From Bradyrhizobium macuxiense (GTDB lineage: Bacteria; Pseudomonadota; Alphaproteobacteria; Rhizobiales; Xanthobacteraceae), in the NCBI RefSeq assembly GCF_007993935.1, contig NZ_VITY01000007.1, positions 186,001 to 250,000 on the forward strand: a DNA stretch of 64,000 nucleotides. The letters run 5' to 3'. Under the pieces are notes generated by a model that worked only from the letters and a program-made list of their open reading frames with translations, was not told the origin of the DNA and did no database searches. The translations under genes and the position numbers were made by a program. This document shows, in pieces, positions 34,075 to 42,274 of this stretch (position 1 is its first letter; each line of letters starts with the position of its first letter).

Positions 34075-35136
34075 ATGATCAGATTTGGCCTGCTCGGATG
34101 CGGGCGTATCGCCAAGCGTCATTCCGACCTCCTGGGTGGCAACCACATCGAGGGAGCAAGCCTGGTCGCGGTCTGCGATCCGATCCGCGCGCGGGCGGAT
34201 GCGGTTGCCGGAAAGTTTGGCGTTCCGGCGCATTACGACATGGACGAATTCCTGGCGCGCAAGGATATCGACGCGGTTGCCGTGTTGACGCCGAGCGGGC
34301 TGCATCCCGCACATGTGATCGCCTGTGCCAAGGCCGGCAAGCACATCGTGGTCGAGAAGCCGATGGCGCTGCGGCTGCAGGACGCCGACGACATGATCCG
34401 GGCCTGCGACCAGGCTGGCGTGAAGATGTTCATCGTCAAGCAGAACCGCTTCAACGTGCCGGTGGTCAAGGCGCGCGAGGCGCTCGATGCCGGCCGCTTC
34501 GGCAAGCTCATCCTGGGGACGGTGCGGGTGCGCTGGTGCCGCGATCAGGCCTATTATGATCAGGACGATTGGCGCGGCACCTGGGCCTATGACGGCGGCG
34601 TGCTGACCAATCAGGCGAGCCACCATGTCGATATGCTGGAGTGGTTCTTCGGCGACGTGGTGAGCGTGCACGCGCGCGCGACGACGGCGCTGGCCAACAT
34701 CGAAACCGAGGACACCGCTGTCGCGACGCTGAAGTTCCGCAACGGCGCGCTCGGGATCATCGAGGCGACCACTGCGGCGCGCCCGACCGATCTCGAAGGC
34801 TCGCTGTCGATCCTTGGCGAAAAGGGCACCGTCGAGATCTCCGGTTTCGCCGTCAACCAGATCCGGCACTGGCGCTTTGTCGACGAGCTGCCGTCGGACA
34901 AGGACGTCGTGGAGAAGTTCTCGGTCAACCCGCCCAACGTCTACGGCTTCGGCCATCAGGCCTACTATCATCACGTGGTCGACTGCCTGGAGAACCAGCG
35001 CGCCGCGCTGGTCGACGGGCTCGAGGGCCGCAAGAGCCTTGAGCTGATCTCGGCCCTCTACGAGTCGATCGAGACCGGCGAGGAGGTTGCGCTGCGCTTC
35101 ACGCCGCGGTTGAGCCGGCTGGGTGTCGTTTCGTGA
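34075..35136 (+). CDS. WlbA-like Gfo/Idh/MocA oxidoreductase (second 3-dehydrogenase)
   Basis: 353-residue NAD-dependent oxidoreductase. N-terminal Rossmann segment MIRFGLLGCGRIAKRHSDLL, VEKPMAL for the EKP motif, FIVKQNRFNVPV, and GGVLTNQASHHVDMLEWFFG for the active-site His/Asp region. This is the Thermus/Chromobacterium-like branch of UDP-GlcNAcA 3-dehydrogenases, which uses external NAD, in contrast to the WbpB-like enzyme at 976; that distinction is from memory of the family. ATG 34075 is chosen because upstream residues are unlike the family. The stop overlaps the acetyltransferase start by 4 bases, and the WbpE-type aminotransferase follows, so the three make a complete wbpB-D-E set. 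Confidence 0.8.
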   Translation: MIRFGLLGCGRIAKRHSDLLGGNHIEGASLVAVCDPIRARADAVAGKFGVPAHYDMDEFLARKDIDAVAVLTPSGLHPAHVIACAKAGKHIVVEKPMALRLQDADDMIRACDQAGVKMFIVKQNRFNVPVVKAREALDAGRFGKLILGTVRVRWCRDQAYYDQDDWRGTWAYDGGVLTNQASHHVDMLEWFFGDVVSVHARATTALANIETEDTAVATLKFRNGALGIIEATTAARPTDLEGSLSILGEKGTVEISGFAVNQIRHWRFVDELPSDKDVVEKFSVNPPNVYGFGHQAYYHHVVDCLENQRAALVDGLEGRKSLELISALYESIETGEEVALRFTPRLSRLGVVS

Positions 35137-35600
35137 ACCAGCCGGAAGTGCATCAGGCCAGCGTGCGCGATGTCGCTTTCGGCGAGCGCGTCAAGATCGT
35201 CGAGCCCTGCAATCTCTATGGCTGCAAGCTGGGTGACGACTGCTTCGTCGGGCCTTTCACCGAGATCCAGAAGGGCGTGGTGGTCGGGGCGCGCACCCGC
35301 GTGCAATCGCACGCCTTCATCTGCGAGCTCGTCACCATCGGTGACGACTGCTTCGTCGGGCACGGCGTGATGTTTGTCAACGACACGTTCGCAACCGGCG
35401 GCCCGGCGCGCGGACGCAAGGAACTGTGGCGCGAGACCGTGATCGGCAACCGGGTGTCGATCGGCTCCAACGCCACGATCATGCCAGTGAGGATCGCCGA
35501 CGACGTCGTGATCGGCGCGGGATCTGTTGTGACCAAGGACATCACGACACCTGGCACCTATGCCGGCAATCCGGCGCGCCGGTTGCTGGCGAGCCAATAG
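35133..35600 (+). CDS. WbpD-like hexapeptide-repeat N-acetyltransferase (second copy)
   Basis: 155-residue left-handed beta-helix protein. Hexapeptide repeats include KLGDDCFVGPFTEIQKGVVVGARTRV (read in pieces), LVTIGDDCFVGHGVMFVND and VSIGSNATIMPVRIADDVVIGAGS. The family end AGNPARRLLAS is present. It is about 40 residues shorter than the WbpD-type enzyme at 1911, because it lacks the C-terminal tail, but has the same core including the MFVNDTFATGG segment, which corresponds to VFTNVNNPRA there. GTG 35133 overlaps the dehydrogenase stop. It probably acetylates the 3-amino group formed by the aminotransferase encoded next. Confidence 0.8.
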   Translation: MNQPEVHQASVRDVAFGERVKIVEPCNLYGCKLGDDCFVGPFTEIQKGVVVGARTRVQSHAFICELVTIGDDCFVGHGVMFVNDTFATGGPARGRKELWRETVIGNRVSIGSNATIMPVRIADDVVIGAGSVVTKDITTPGTYAGNPARRLLASQ

Positions 35601-35618
35601 GGCAACAGGGGAATATCG

Positions 35619-36716
35619 ATGGCCGTGCCGTTTGCCGACCTGCAATTGCAGTACCAGTCCATCAAGAGCGAGATCGACGCTGCGATCGCCGGCGTGATCC
35701 GCGACAACGCCTTTATCCGCGGCAGCTATGTCGACGCCTTCGAGCGCGAGTTCGCCGCAGCCGCGGAGGTCGCGCACTGCGTATCCTGCGCCAACGGCAC
35801 CGATGCGCTTTACCTCGCCATGCGCGCGCTGAAGGTGCAGCCGGGCGACGAGGTGATCACGACGGCGCATTCCTGGATCTCGACCGCGGCGATGATCACC
35901 CATTCCGGCGCCACCGTCGTGTTCTGCGACACCGACGACACGACGTTCACGATCGATCCGGCGGCGATCGAGGCCGCGATCACGCCGCGCACGGTCGGCA
36001 TCATCCCGGTGCATCTGTATGGCCAGCCCGCGGACATGGACGCGATCATGGCGATCGCGCAGAAGCACAAGCTCTGGGTGATCGAGGATTGCGCCCAAGC
36101 CCATCTTGCGCGCTACAAGGGTCGGATGGTCGGCACGTTCGGCGAAGCCGCGACCTATTCGTTCTACCCCGGCAAGAATCTCGGCGCGATGGGTGATGCC
36201 GGTGCGGTCGTCACCAACGACCAGGCGCTCGCCGAGCAGATGGCGATGCTGGCGCGCCATGGCGGGCTGGTGAAGCACCAGCACCATATCGAGGGCGTCA
36301 ACAGCCGGCTCGACGGCATGCAGGCCGCGATCCTTTCAGTAAAGCTGCCGCATCTCGAAGCGTGGACCGAGGCCCGCCAGGCCGCGGCCGAGGTCTACGA
36401 TGCCGGCCTCAACCAGATCGAGGATGTCGTGGTGCCCGAGGTCGCGCCGGCGCGCAGCCACGTCTACCACCTCTATACGATCAGGCATCCGCGCCGCGAC
36501 GCGCTCGCGGCGCATCTGAACGCCAATGGCGTGCAGACCGCGATCAACTACCCCACCGCGCTGCCGTTCCTGCCGGCCTATGCGCGGTTCGGCCACCGGC
36601 CGGAGCAATTTCCCAACGCCCATCGCGATCAGGGCCAGATCCTCTCGTTGCCGATCTTCGCTGAGATCACACGCCAGCAGCAGGATGAGGTGATCGACCT
36701 GGTTCGGAAATTCTGA
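35619..36716 (+). CDS. wbpE: WbpE/WlbC-type UDP-3-keto-GlcNAcA aminotransferase
   Basis: 365-residue DegT/DnrJ/EryC1 aminotransferase. VPFADLQLQYQSIKSEIDAA, IRGSYVDAFEREFAA, CVSCANGTDALYLAMRALKV and VIEDCAQAHLARYKGRMVGT agree with what I recall of Bordetella WlbC and Pseudomonas WbpE. The PLP lysine is in FYPGKNLGAMGDAG near residue 186, and RHGGLVKHQHHIEGVNSRLDG is characteristic. The enzyme would use glutamate to aminate C3 of the keto sugar made by WbpB, and the 2-oxoglutarate formed recycles WbpB's NADH. It lies 18 bases after the acetyltransferase. It is the only WbpE-type enzyme in the window; the DegT protein at 15317 is of another branch. Confidence 0.88.
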   Translation: MAVPFADLQLQYQSIKSEIDAAIAGVIRDNAFIRGSYVDAFEREFAAAAEVAHCVSCANGTDALYLAMRALKVQPGDEVITTAHSWISTAAMITHSGATVVFCDTDDTTFTIDPAAIEAAITPRTVGIIPVHLYGQPADMDAIMAIAQKHKLWVIEDCAQAHLARYKGRMVGTFGEAATYSFYPGKNLGAMGDAGAVVTNDQALAEQMAMLARHGGLVKHQHHIEGVNSRLDGMQAAILSVKLPHLEAWTEARQAAAEVYDAGLNQIEDVVVPEVAPARSHVYHLYTIRHPRRDALAAHLNANGVQTAINYPTALPFLPAYARFGHRPEQFPNAHRDQGQILSLPIFAEITRQQQDEVIDLVRKF

Positions 36717-36749
36717 TTGCGATCGTGGCCTCGCGCTGCTGCGCGGGGC

Positions 36750-37280
36750 TCAGCTTCGCTGCAGCAGGGGCCTCAGGAACAGCTCCAGATTGGAGCCCGG
36801 GAACAGGTAGCCCTGCAGGCCCGCTGCGCGTGCAGCCTCGAGGTCGGTCGGTTGATCACCGACCAGAAAGCTTCGTTCGACATCGACGGGAAAGCGATCC
36901 AGCAGATCAGTGATCATGCCTGGCGAGGGTTTGCGCCGATGGCTGGCCTGCCGGTACCGCTCCACTGTCCCTTCGGGATGAAACGGGCAGTATTCGAAGG
37001 CGTCGATATGGGCGCCGATCTTGCCGAGCTCGGCCGCCATCCAGTCGTGAAGTTGCTGCACGTGCGCTTCCTCATAGAGGCCACGTGCGACGCCTGACTG
37101 ATTGGTCACGACAAACGCAAAATAGCCCTTGTCGTTGACGGCCTTCACGGCCTCGCGTGCGCCATCGATCCAGATCAGCCTGTGGCTCTCGAACAGATAA
37201 CCGATGTCCCGGTTCAGGACGCCGTCCCGATCGAAGAAAACCGCCGGCCTTCGCGGCTGATCTCGGCAAGCGCTGCTCAT
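36750..37280 (-). CDS. HAD-IIIA phosphatase, GmhB/HisB-N-like, with a degenerate zinc loop
   Basis: 176-residue HAD-superfamily phosphatase. The nucleophile motif is VFFDRDGVLNRD, motif II is VVTNQSGVARG, and the last motif is FLVGDQPTDLEAARAAG. This pattern belongs to D-glycero-D-manno-heptose 1,7-bisphosphate 7-phosphatase and histidinol-phosphatase-like proteins. Those usually bind zinc through C-x-H ... C-x-C; here CPFHPEG has the first pair but the second reads QASHRRKPSPGM, so the C-x-C cysteines are missing. It is encoded on the opposite strand, convergent with the wbpE operon. Heptose phosphate is the likely substrate by family; no other heptose gene is in view. Confidence 0.75.
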   Translation of the reverse strand: MSSACRDQPRRPAVFFDRDGVLNRDIGYLFESHRLIWIDGAREAVKAVNDKGYFAFVVTNQSGVARGLYEEAHVQQLHDWMAAELGKIGAHIDAFEYCPFHPEGTVERYRQASHRRKPSPGMITDLLDRFPVDVERSFLVGDQPTDLEAARAAGLQGYLFPGSNLELFLRPLLQRS

Positions 37281-37378
37281 GAGGTGATAATCCCGTCGCC
37301 ACGAGGCGTGAGCCAGCTCAATAGTTCACAATGCCGCGCGGGACAACGTAGTCTGGACCGGAGGGCGGGGCGGTCGGC

Positions 37379-38602
37379 TCATCGCTCGTCCGCAATCACC
37401 TTGCCGTCGTTCGGCAGCGAGCCTGCGCCGACGAACTCGACGGTGCCGCCGAGTTTTGTTACGGCACGCAGCGTGGCCGCAACTTCATTCAACAAGGCAT
37501 CCGGCGCTGAGGCACATTCGGCCCGCAACGTCATCGCATCGGCCTCGCCGGCGCGCGTGACCACAAGGCGCAGCCGTCCAAGCTCGGGATGGCGCTTGCC
37601 GATTTCCGCGATCTGCTCGGGGCGCACGAACATGCCCTTGACCTTGGTGGTCTGGTCGGCGCGGCCCATCCAGCCCTTGATGCGCATATTGGTGCGTCCG
37701 CACGGGCTCGCACCGGGCAGGGCGGCGGTCAGGTCGCCAAGCGCGAGGCGAATCCAGGGATGATGCGGATCGAGCGAGGTCACCACGATCTCGCCGACGT
37801 CGCCCGGCGCAACGGGATCGCCGGTGCCGGGCTTGACGATCTCCAGGATCAAATCCTCATTGACGGTCATTCCCTCGCGCGCCGCGGTCTCGAACGCGAT
37901 CAGGCCGAGATCGGCGGTCCCGAACGCCTGGTAGGCCTCGACGCCGCGCGACTTCATCTCCTCCTGCAACGATTTTGGAAAGGCCGCGCCCGAGACCAAA
38001 GCGCGCTTGATCGAGGACACGTCGCGGCCGGCGGTGGCGGCGGCGTCGAGCAGGATTTTCAGGAAGTCCGGCGTGCCGCTGTAGCCAACCGGGCGATAGG
38101 CCTCGATCAGCTCGAATTGCTGCTCGGTGTTGCCGGGGCCTGCGGGGATCACGGCGCAGCCGAGCGCCCGCGCCGAGGCATCGAAGATGAAGCCGCCGGG
38201 GGTCAGGTGATAGCTGAAGGTGTTCAGCACCACGTCCCCCTCGCGGAAGCCCGCCGCAAACAGCGCCCGCGCGCCGCGCCAGGGGTCCGCCTGGCGGCCC
38301 TCGGGCTCGAAGATGGGGCCGGGTGAGGTGAACAGTCGGGCGAACGAGCCGGGCGCACCAGCCACAAAGCCGCCGAACGGCGGGGCGGCCTTGTGCAGGG
38401 CCGGCAGTTCCGACTTGCGCAGCACCGGCAGCCCCGCCAAGGCCTCCCGGCTGGTGATGGATGCGGGATCGGTGCCCCTCAGCAAATTGGCATAGGCGGG
38501 CGCCGCCATCGCCTTGCGCAGCACCTCCGGCAGCCGGGCGAACAGGGCGGCCTCGCGGGCGGCCGGATCGCGCGTTTCAAGGGCGTCGTAATTGTCGGTC
38601 AT
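37379..38602 (-). CDS. Phenylacetate-CoA ligase-like adenylate-forming enzyme (PaaK family)
   Basis: 407-residue adenylate-forming enzyme. Recognisable parts are LPVLRKSELPALHKAAP near the N terminus, FTSPGPIFEPEG (the phosphate-loop region, in a reduced form), the central YSGTPDFLKILLD and LVSGAAFPKSLQEEM, YQAFGTADLGLIAFE, and the C-terminal MGRADQTTKVKGMFVRPEQI that closes the active site. Such enzymes activate aromatic or other carboxylic acids as AMP esters and then CoA thioesters. The gene sits close to a Liv-type ABC operon of the same orientation, as in several rhizobial genomes I remember, so import followed by CoA activation is plausible. Substrate is not identified. Confidence 0.75.
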   Translation of the reverse strand: MTDNYDALETRDPAAREAALFARLPEVLRKAMAAPAYANLLRGTDPASITSREALAGLPVLRKSELPALHKAAPPFGGFVAGAPGSFARLFTSPGPIFEPEGRQADPWRGARALFAAGFREGDVVLNTFSYHLTPGGFIFDASARALGCAVIPAGPGNTEQQFELIEAYRPVGYSGTPDFLKILLDAAATAGRDVSSIKRALVSGAAFPKSLQEEMKSRGVEAYQAFGTADLGLIAFETAAREGMTVNEDLILEIVKPGTGDPVAPGDVGEIVVTSLDPHHPWIRLALGDLTAALPGASPCGRTNMRIKGWMGRADQTTKVKGMFVRPEQIAEIGKRHPELGRLRLVVTRAGEADAMTLRAECASAPDALLNEVAATLRAVTKLGGTVEFVGAGSLPNDGKVIADER

Positions 38603-38709
38603 GTCAGGTCCTTTGGCAGGTCCTTGAGAGGATTTGCGCAGGTGGCGTGCCGGTCTGCCCGTGCTATCAGACGGTGAGCGCTGACATTGGGACGGTTCCA
38701 GGAAGCACG

Positions 38710-39858
38710 ATGGCTGAGGCAGAGAGCGTGGCGGCGGGCGGGGCGGCCGACGTCGTCGCGAGGTTGAAACGCCGCATCACCGACCACGCCTTGCCGCTGT
38801 GGTCGACTGTGGGGTGGGACGGCACGGCTGGCGGCTTCGTCGACCGGCTGCATGCGGACGGCAGTCCCGATCGTGCCGCCCCGCGCCGCCTCCTGGTGCA
38901 GGCGCGCCAGATTTATTGCTACGCCAAGGCGGCCCAGATGGGCTGGTATCCCGAAGGCCGCGCGATCGCGCTGAAGGGGCTGGATTACATGCTGGCCAAG
39001 GCGAAGGCGCCGGATGGCCGGCCGGGCTTCGTCTTCAGCCTGACGCCGGAGGGCGGTGTGCACGACCCGCTGCGCGACACCTATGGCCATGCCTTCGTGC
39101 TGCTCGCACTGGCAACCGCCTACGGCCTCGACCAGGACGCCCAGATTCGCGCCGAGATCGACGCGCTGCTGTCGTTCCTCGACACCCAGCTGCGCTCGCC
39201 GCATGGCGGCTTCCAGGAGGGCCTGCCGCCGTCGATGCCGCGCCGGCAGAACCCGCAGATGCATCTGTTCGAGGCGATGATCGCGTGCTTCGACGCGACG
39301 CACGATTTGTCGTTCCAGAACCGCGCCGGCGACTTCTTCGCGCTGTTCCTCGCCAACCTCTATGACAAGCAGACGCGTACCCTCAGCGAATATTTCGAGG
39401 AGGACTGGTCGCGGATCCCGCCGGTCAGCGTCGAGCCGGGACACCTCGCGGAATGGGTCTGGCTGTTGAAGGGTTTTGAGCGGATCACCGGCTGCCCAAC
39501 GGGGCGTCCGCGCGGCGAGCTCTTGGCCTCGGCGCTGCGCTATCGCGACGTCACCGGCTGTCTGATCGACGAGGGCGATGCTGAGGGCAATATCCGCCGG
39601 CACACAAGGCGGCTGTGGCCGCAGAGCGAACTGGCGAAGGCCTGGATCGCGCAGGCCGAGTCGGGCGAATCCGGAGCTGCGGACGAGGCGCGTGCGGCGC
39701 TGGTGCTGCTGGAGCGGCACTATCTCAGCCATCCCGTGGCCGGCGGCTGGTACGACCAGTTCGACGGCGACGGCAATTCGCTGATCGCCACGATCCCGGC
39801 GTCGTCGTTCTACCATGTGCTCTGCGCGGTCACCGAAGCGGAGCAGGTGCTCAGCTAG
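38710..39858 (+). CDS. AGE-family N-acylglucosamine 2-epimerase / mannose isomerase-like protein
   Basis: 382-residue (alpha/alpha)6-barrel enzyme of the AGE/YihS family. Landmarks are LPLWSTVGWDGTAGGFVDRL, RLLVQARQIYCYAKAAQMGW, DTYGHAFVLLALATAYGL, NPQMHLFEAMIACFDATHD and VEPGHLAEWVWLLKGFER, which supply the conserved histidines and acidic residues of the barrel centre. Family members interconvert mannose and fructose, glucose and mannose, or N-acyl-amino sugars. The start at ATG 38710 follows a GGAAG ribosome site; the frame is open to 38461, antisense to the ligase. It is divergent from the ligase gene and its stop faces the convergent livF, so it is a single-gene unit. Confidence 0.82.
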   Translation: MAEAESVAAGGAADVVARLKRRITDHALPLWSTVGWDGTAGGFVDRLHADGSPDRAAPRRLLVQARQIYCYAKAAQMGWYPEGRAIALKGLDYMLAKAKAPDGRPGFVFSLTPEGGVHDPLRDTYGHAFVLLALATAYGLDQDAQIRAEIDALLSFLDTQLRSPHGGFQEGLPPSMPRRQNPQMHLFEAMIACFDATHDLSFQNRAGDFFALFLANLYDKQTRTLSEYFEEDWSRIPPVSVEPGHLAEWVWLLKGFERITGCPTGRPRGELLASALRYRDVTGCLIDEGDAEGNIRRHTRRLWPQSELAKAWIAQAESGESGAADEARAALVLLERHYLSHPVAGGWYDQFDGDGNSLIATIPASSFYHVLCAVTEAEQVLS

Positions 39859-39922
39859 GACCGCCTTCCTGGTCTGACGCGCTTTCTGCACACGTGGCTC
39901 CGCTCGAAAACGCCCGATATCC

Positions 39923-40762
39923 TCAGAGCCAGCGCTTGCGCCGCTTGAAGCTCTTCAAGTTCTTGAAGCTCTTGCGCTGGTCGCCGGCGCCGCCGAGGTA
40001 GAATTCCTTGACGTCCTCGTTGTCGCGCAGCTCGTCGGCGGAGCCGTCGAGCACCACCTTGCCCTGTTCCATGATGTAGCCATGGCTCGCGACCGAGAGC
40101 GCGGCGCGGGCATTCTGCTCGACCAGCAGGATCGTGACGCCGAGATCGCGGTTGATCTCCTTGATGATCGCGAACACTTCCTTGACGAGCAGGGGCGATA
40201 ATCCCATCGACGGTTCGTCCATCAGGATCATCTTCGGGCGCGCCATCAGCGCGCGGCCGATCGCGAGCATCTGCTGCTCGCCGCCGGAGAGATAGCCGGC
40301 AAGGCCGGTGCGCTCCTTCAGGCGCGGGAAGTACTTGTACACCATGTCGATGTCGTCAGAGACCTCGCCGTCGCGCCGGGTGAAGGCGCCGAGCCGCAAA
40401 TTCTCCAGCGAGGTCATGTCGGCGACGATGCGCCGGCCCTCCATCACCTGGAAGATGCCGCGGCGAACGATCTTGTCCGGATCGATGCCGTTGATACGCT
40501 GGCCCTCGAACAGGATCTCGCCGCGGGTGACTTCGCCGTCTTCGGTCTTGAGCAGGCCGGAGATCGCCTTCAGCGTGGTCGACTTGCCGGCGCCGTTGGC
40601 GCCGAGCAGCGCCACGATCGCGCCCTTCGGCACTTCGAGGCTGAGGCCGCGCAGCACCAGGATGACATCGTCATAGACGACCTCGATGTTGTTGACGCTG
40701 AGCAACGGCGGCGGCGGGACGGCCGTCGGCACCGGGCGGGCGGCTTCGAGGGTTTCGTTCAT
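39923..40762 (-). CDS. livF: Liv-type ABC transporter ATP-binding protein (LivF-like)
   Basis: 279-residue ATPase. Walker A is LLGANGAGKSTTLKAI near residue 58, signature LSGGEQQMLAIGRALMARP, Walker B MILMDEPSMGLSPLL. LLRTEDGEV-like text and LVEQNARAALSVASHGY are typical of LivF. It is longer than usual by about 20 residues at each end. The N-terminal MNETLEAARPVPTAVPPP is extra, and the C-terminal tail after FYLGGAG is rich in Lys and Arg (KSFKNLKSFKRRKRW). It is the last gene of the minus-strand operon livG - ligase - livH - livM - livK - livF, separated from livK by a repeat. The transported solute is probably an amino acid or an organic acid. Confidence 0.88.
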   Translation of the reverse strand: MNETLEAARPVPTAVPPPPLLSVNNIEVVYDDVILVLRGLSLEVPKGAIVALLGANGAGKSTTLKAISGLLKTEDGEVTRGEILFEGQRINGIDPDKIVRRGIFQVMEGRRIVADMTSLENLRLGAFTRRDGEVSDDIDMVYKYFPRLKERTGLAGYLSGGEQQMLAIGRALMARPKMILMDEPSMGLSPLLVKEVFAIIKEINRDLGVTILLVEQNARAALSVASHGYIMEQGKVVLDGSADELRDNEDVKEFYLGGAGDQRKSFKNLKSFKRRKRWL

Positions 40763-40780
40763 CTCGACTATTCTCCACTG

Positions 40781-40903
40781 TCGTCACCCGCGTTTCGTGC
40801 GCGACTGCGCACTCGAGCGGGTGACCCAGTATTCCAGAGACGCCAGCGATAAAATCGTGAGAGCGCGGCGTACTGGATCCCCCGCTTTCGGGGGGGTGAC
40901 GAT
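40781..40903. repeat. Intergenic palindromic repeat (livK-livF gap)
   Basis: Inverted repeat between livK and livF. Outer arms are TCGTCACC (40781-40788) and GGTGACGA (40896-40903). Inner parts, GGGTGACCCAGTA and TACTGGATCCCCC, also match each other as inverted arms. The layout resembles palindromic elements that are dispersed in Bradyrhizobium genomes. It may stabilise or attenuate the transcript between the abundant binding protein and the ATPase. Confidence 0.6.
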
Positions 40904-40939
40904 TGTTGTTGAGGCGGCGCAGGAGGCCGCCTCACGACC

Positions 40940-42223
40940 TCACCAGCCGAACCATTCCGGCTTGCGCGGCAGTTCGACGGTCTTCACCTTCTCGAGCTTG
41001 ATGGTGCCCTTGCCCATCAGGTCGTTGATGTCGCCATCGGTCGCACCGGATACCTTGGCGCGATAGAGATCGACCTTTGTCGTCGGGCGATGATCCTTCT
41101 CGGTCCAGCTCGAGGGATTGCAGACGCCGTCCATGCCGGCCGGCACCCAGTCCTTCTTCTGGTAGAAGCCCTTGGCGACATTCTCGCCGGTGGCGCCGCC
41201 GTTCTTGGCGGCCCAATCCAGCGCTTCCTTCATGTAGAGCGCGCTGCAGACCGCGGCGATGTAGTGCACCGGGCGATAGACCTTGCCCGACGGATCGGAC
41301 ATCTTCGAGATCTCCATCACCGTCTTCATGCCGGGTGCATTGCCGCCCCAGCCGACCGCCGTGCGCAGCGGGAAGATCACGCCGTCGGCGGCATCGCCCG
41401 CGGTCTTGGCGGCGTTCTCATCCATGCCCCAGACGTTGCTGAGGAACTGGACGTCGACGCCGGCGGTCTTGCAGGCTTTCATGACCGAGATGTTGGAGGC
41501 CGCGGTGTTGCCGAGATAGGCGTAGTTGGCGCCGGAGCTCTTCAGGCTCAGGCACTGCGCCGAGTAATCGCCGGGCGACAGCGCGAACACCAGCGGCGGC
41601 AGCACCTCGAAGCCGAGCTCGGTCGCGAGCGCCTCGCCGGCAGCCTTCGGCGCGTTCGGATAGGGATGGTTGGCGCCCATGTGGACGAATTTGGGCTTGC
41701 CGGGCTTGCCCTTGGCCTTCCAGTCCTCGGCTGCCCAGGTCAGCTCGGCGCGCAGCGCGTCCGAGTAGCTCGGGCCGTAGAAGAAATTGTACGGCGCGGG
41801 CTTGGCCTTGCCGCTGGTGCCTTCGGGATCGGTCAGCGCGGCGGCATAGGAGCCCGACATGTCGGGGATCTTGTCCTGCGCGAGGAAGACGGTCAGCGCC
41901 TCGGTGTCCGCCGTGCCCCAGCCCATGATCGCCGCGACCTTGCCGTCGGGCGCCGACCACTTCTTGTACAGCGCGATCGCGCGCGGCACCTGGTAGCCGT
42001 AGTCGTTGCTGTCGACGTTGAGCTGCTTGCCGCCGACGCCGCCGTTCTTGTTGATCCAGGCGAAGGTATCGGCGACGCCCTGGCCATACGGCGTGCCGAC
42101 GTCGGAGGTGCCGCCCGAGAGGTCCTGCAGATGGCCGATGGCGATCTGGGCCTGCGCGGTGGCGGCGGCGCTGCTGACCAGCAGCGCCAGGGAGACCGAG
42201 CTCAAAAGGGATCTAATCGTCAT
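40940..42223 (-). CDS. Liv-type ABC transporter periplasmic binding protein
   Basis: 427-residue type 1 periplasmic binding protein (Peripla_BP_6 family). An N-terminal signal peptide (MTIRSLLSSVSLALLVSS and AAATAQA) leads to a mature start near QIAIGHLQDLSGG. GTPYGQGVADTFAWINKNGGVGGKQLNV is the typical first beta-alpha element. It is preceded by the strong ribosome site AGGAGGAAACAAC. The family binds branched-chain amino acids, amides or aromatic acids. The adjacent acyl-CoA synthetase and the PaaK-like enzyme argue that the ligand here could be a carboxylic acid that is activated with CoA after uptake. That is inference from context. Confidence 0.85.
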   Translation of the reverse strand: MTIRSLLSSVSLALLVSSAAATAQAQIAIGHLQDLSGGTSDVGTPYGQGVADTFAWINKNGGVGGKQLNVDSNDYGYQVPRAIALYKKWSAPDGKVAAIMGWGTADTEALTVFLAQDKIPDMSGSYAAALTDPEGTSGKAKPAPYNFFYGPSYSDALRAELTWAAEDWKAKGKPGKPKFVHMGANHPYPNAPKAAGEALATELGFEVLPPLVFALSPGDYSAQCLSLKSSGANYAYLGNTAASNISVMKACKTAGVDVQFLSNVWGMDENAAKTAGDAADGVIFPLRTAVGWGGNAPGMKTVMEISKMSDPSGKVYRPVHYIAAVCSALYMKEALDWAAKNGGATGENVAKGFYQKKDWVPAGMDGVCNPSSWTEKDHRPTTKVDLYRAKVSGATDGDINDLMGKGTIKLEKVKTVELPRKPEWFGW

Positions 42224-42274
42224 TGTTGTTTCCTCCTGCTTATTCGTTGAACCGAATTTGTGTTGCTCGATGCG

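Noticed and set aside
33707..34078. 123-codon plus-strand frame in the intergenic region
   Set aside because: No ribosome site, odd residue composition (many Ser, Arg, Pro, Cys), no domain.
38461..38709. N-terminal extension of the AGE-family gene to 38461
   Set aside because: The added 83 residues are Arg/Ala-rich antisense text of the PaaK-like gene. ATG 38710 has a good ribosome site and gives the normal family length.
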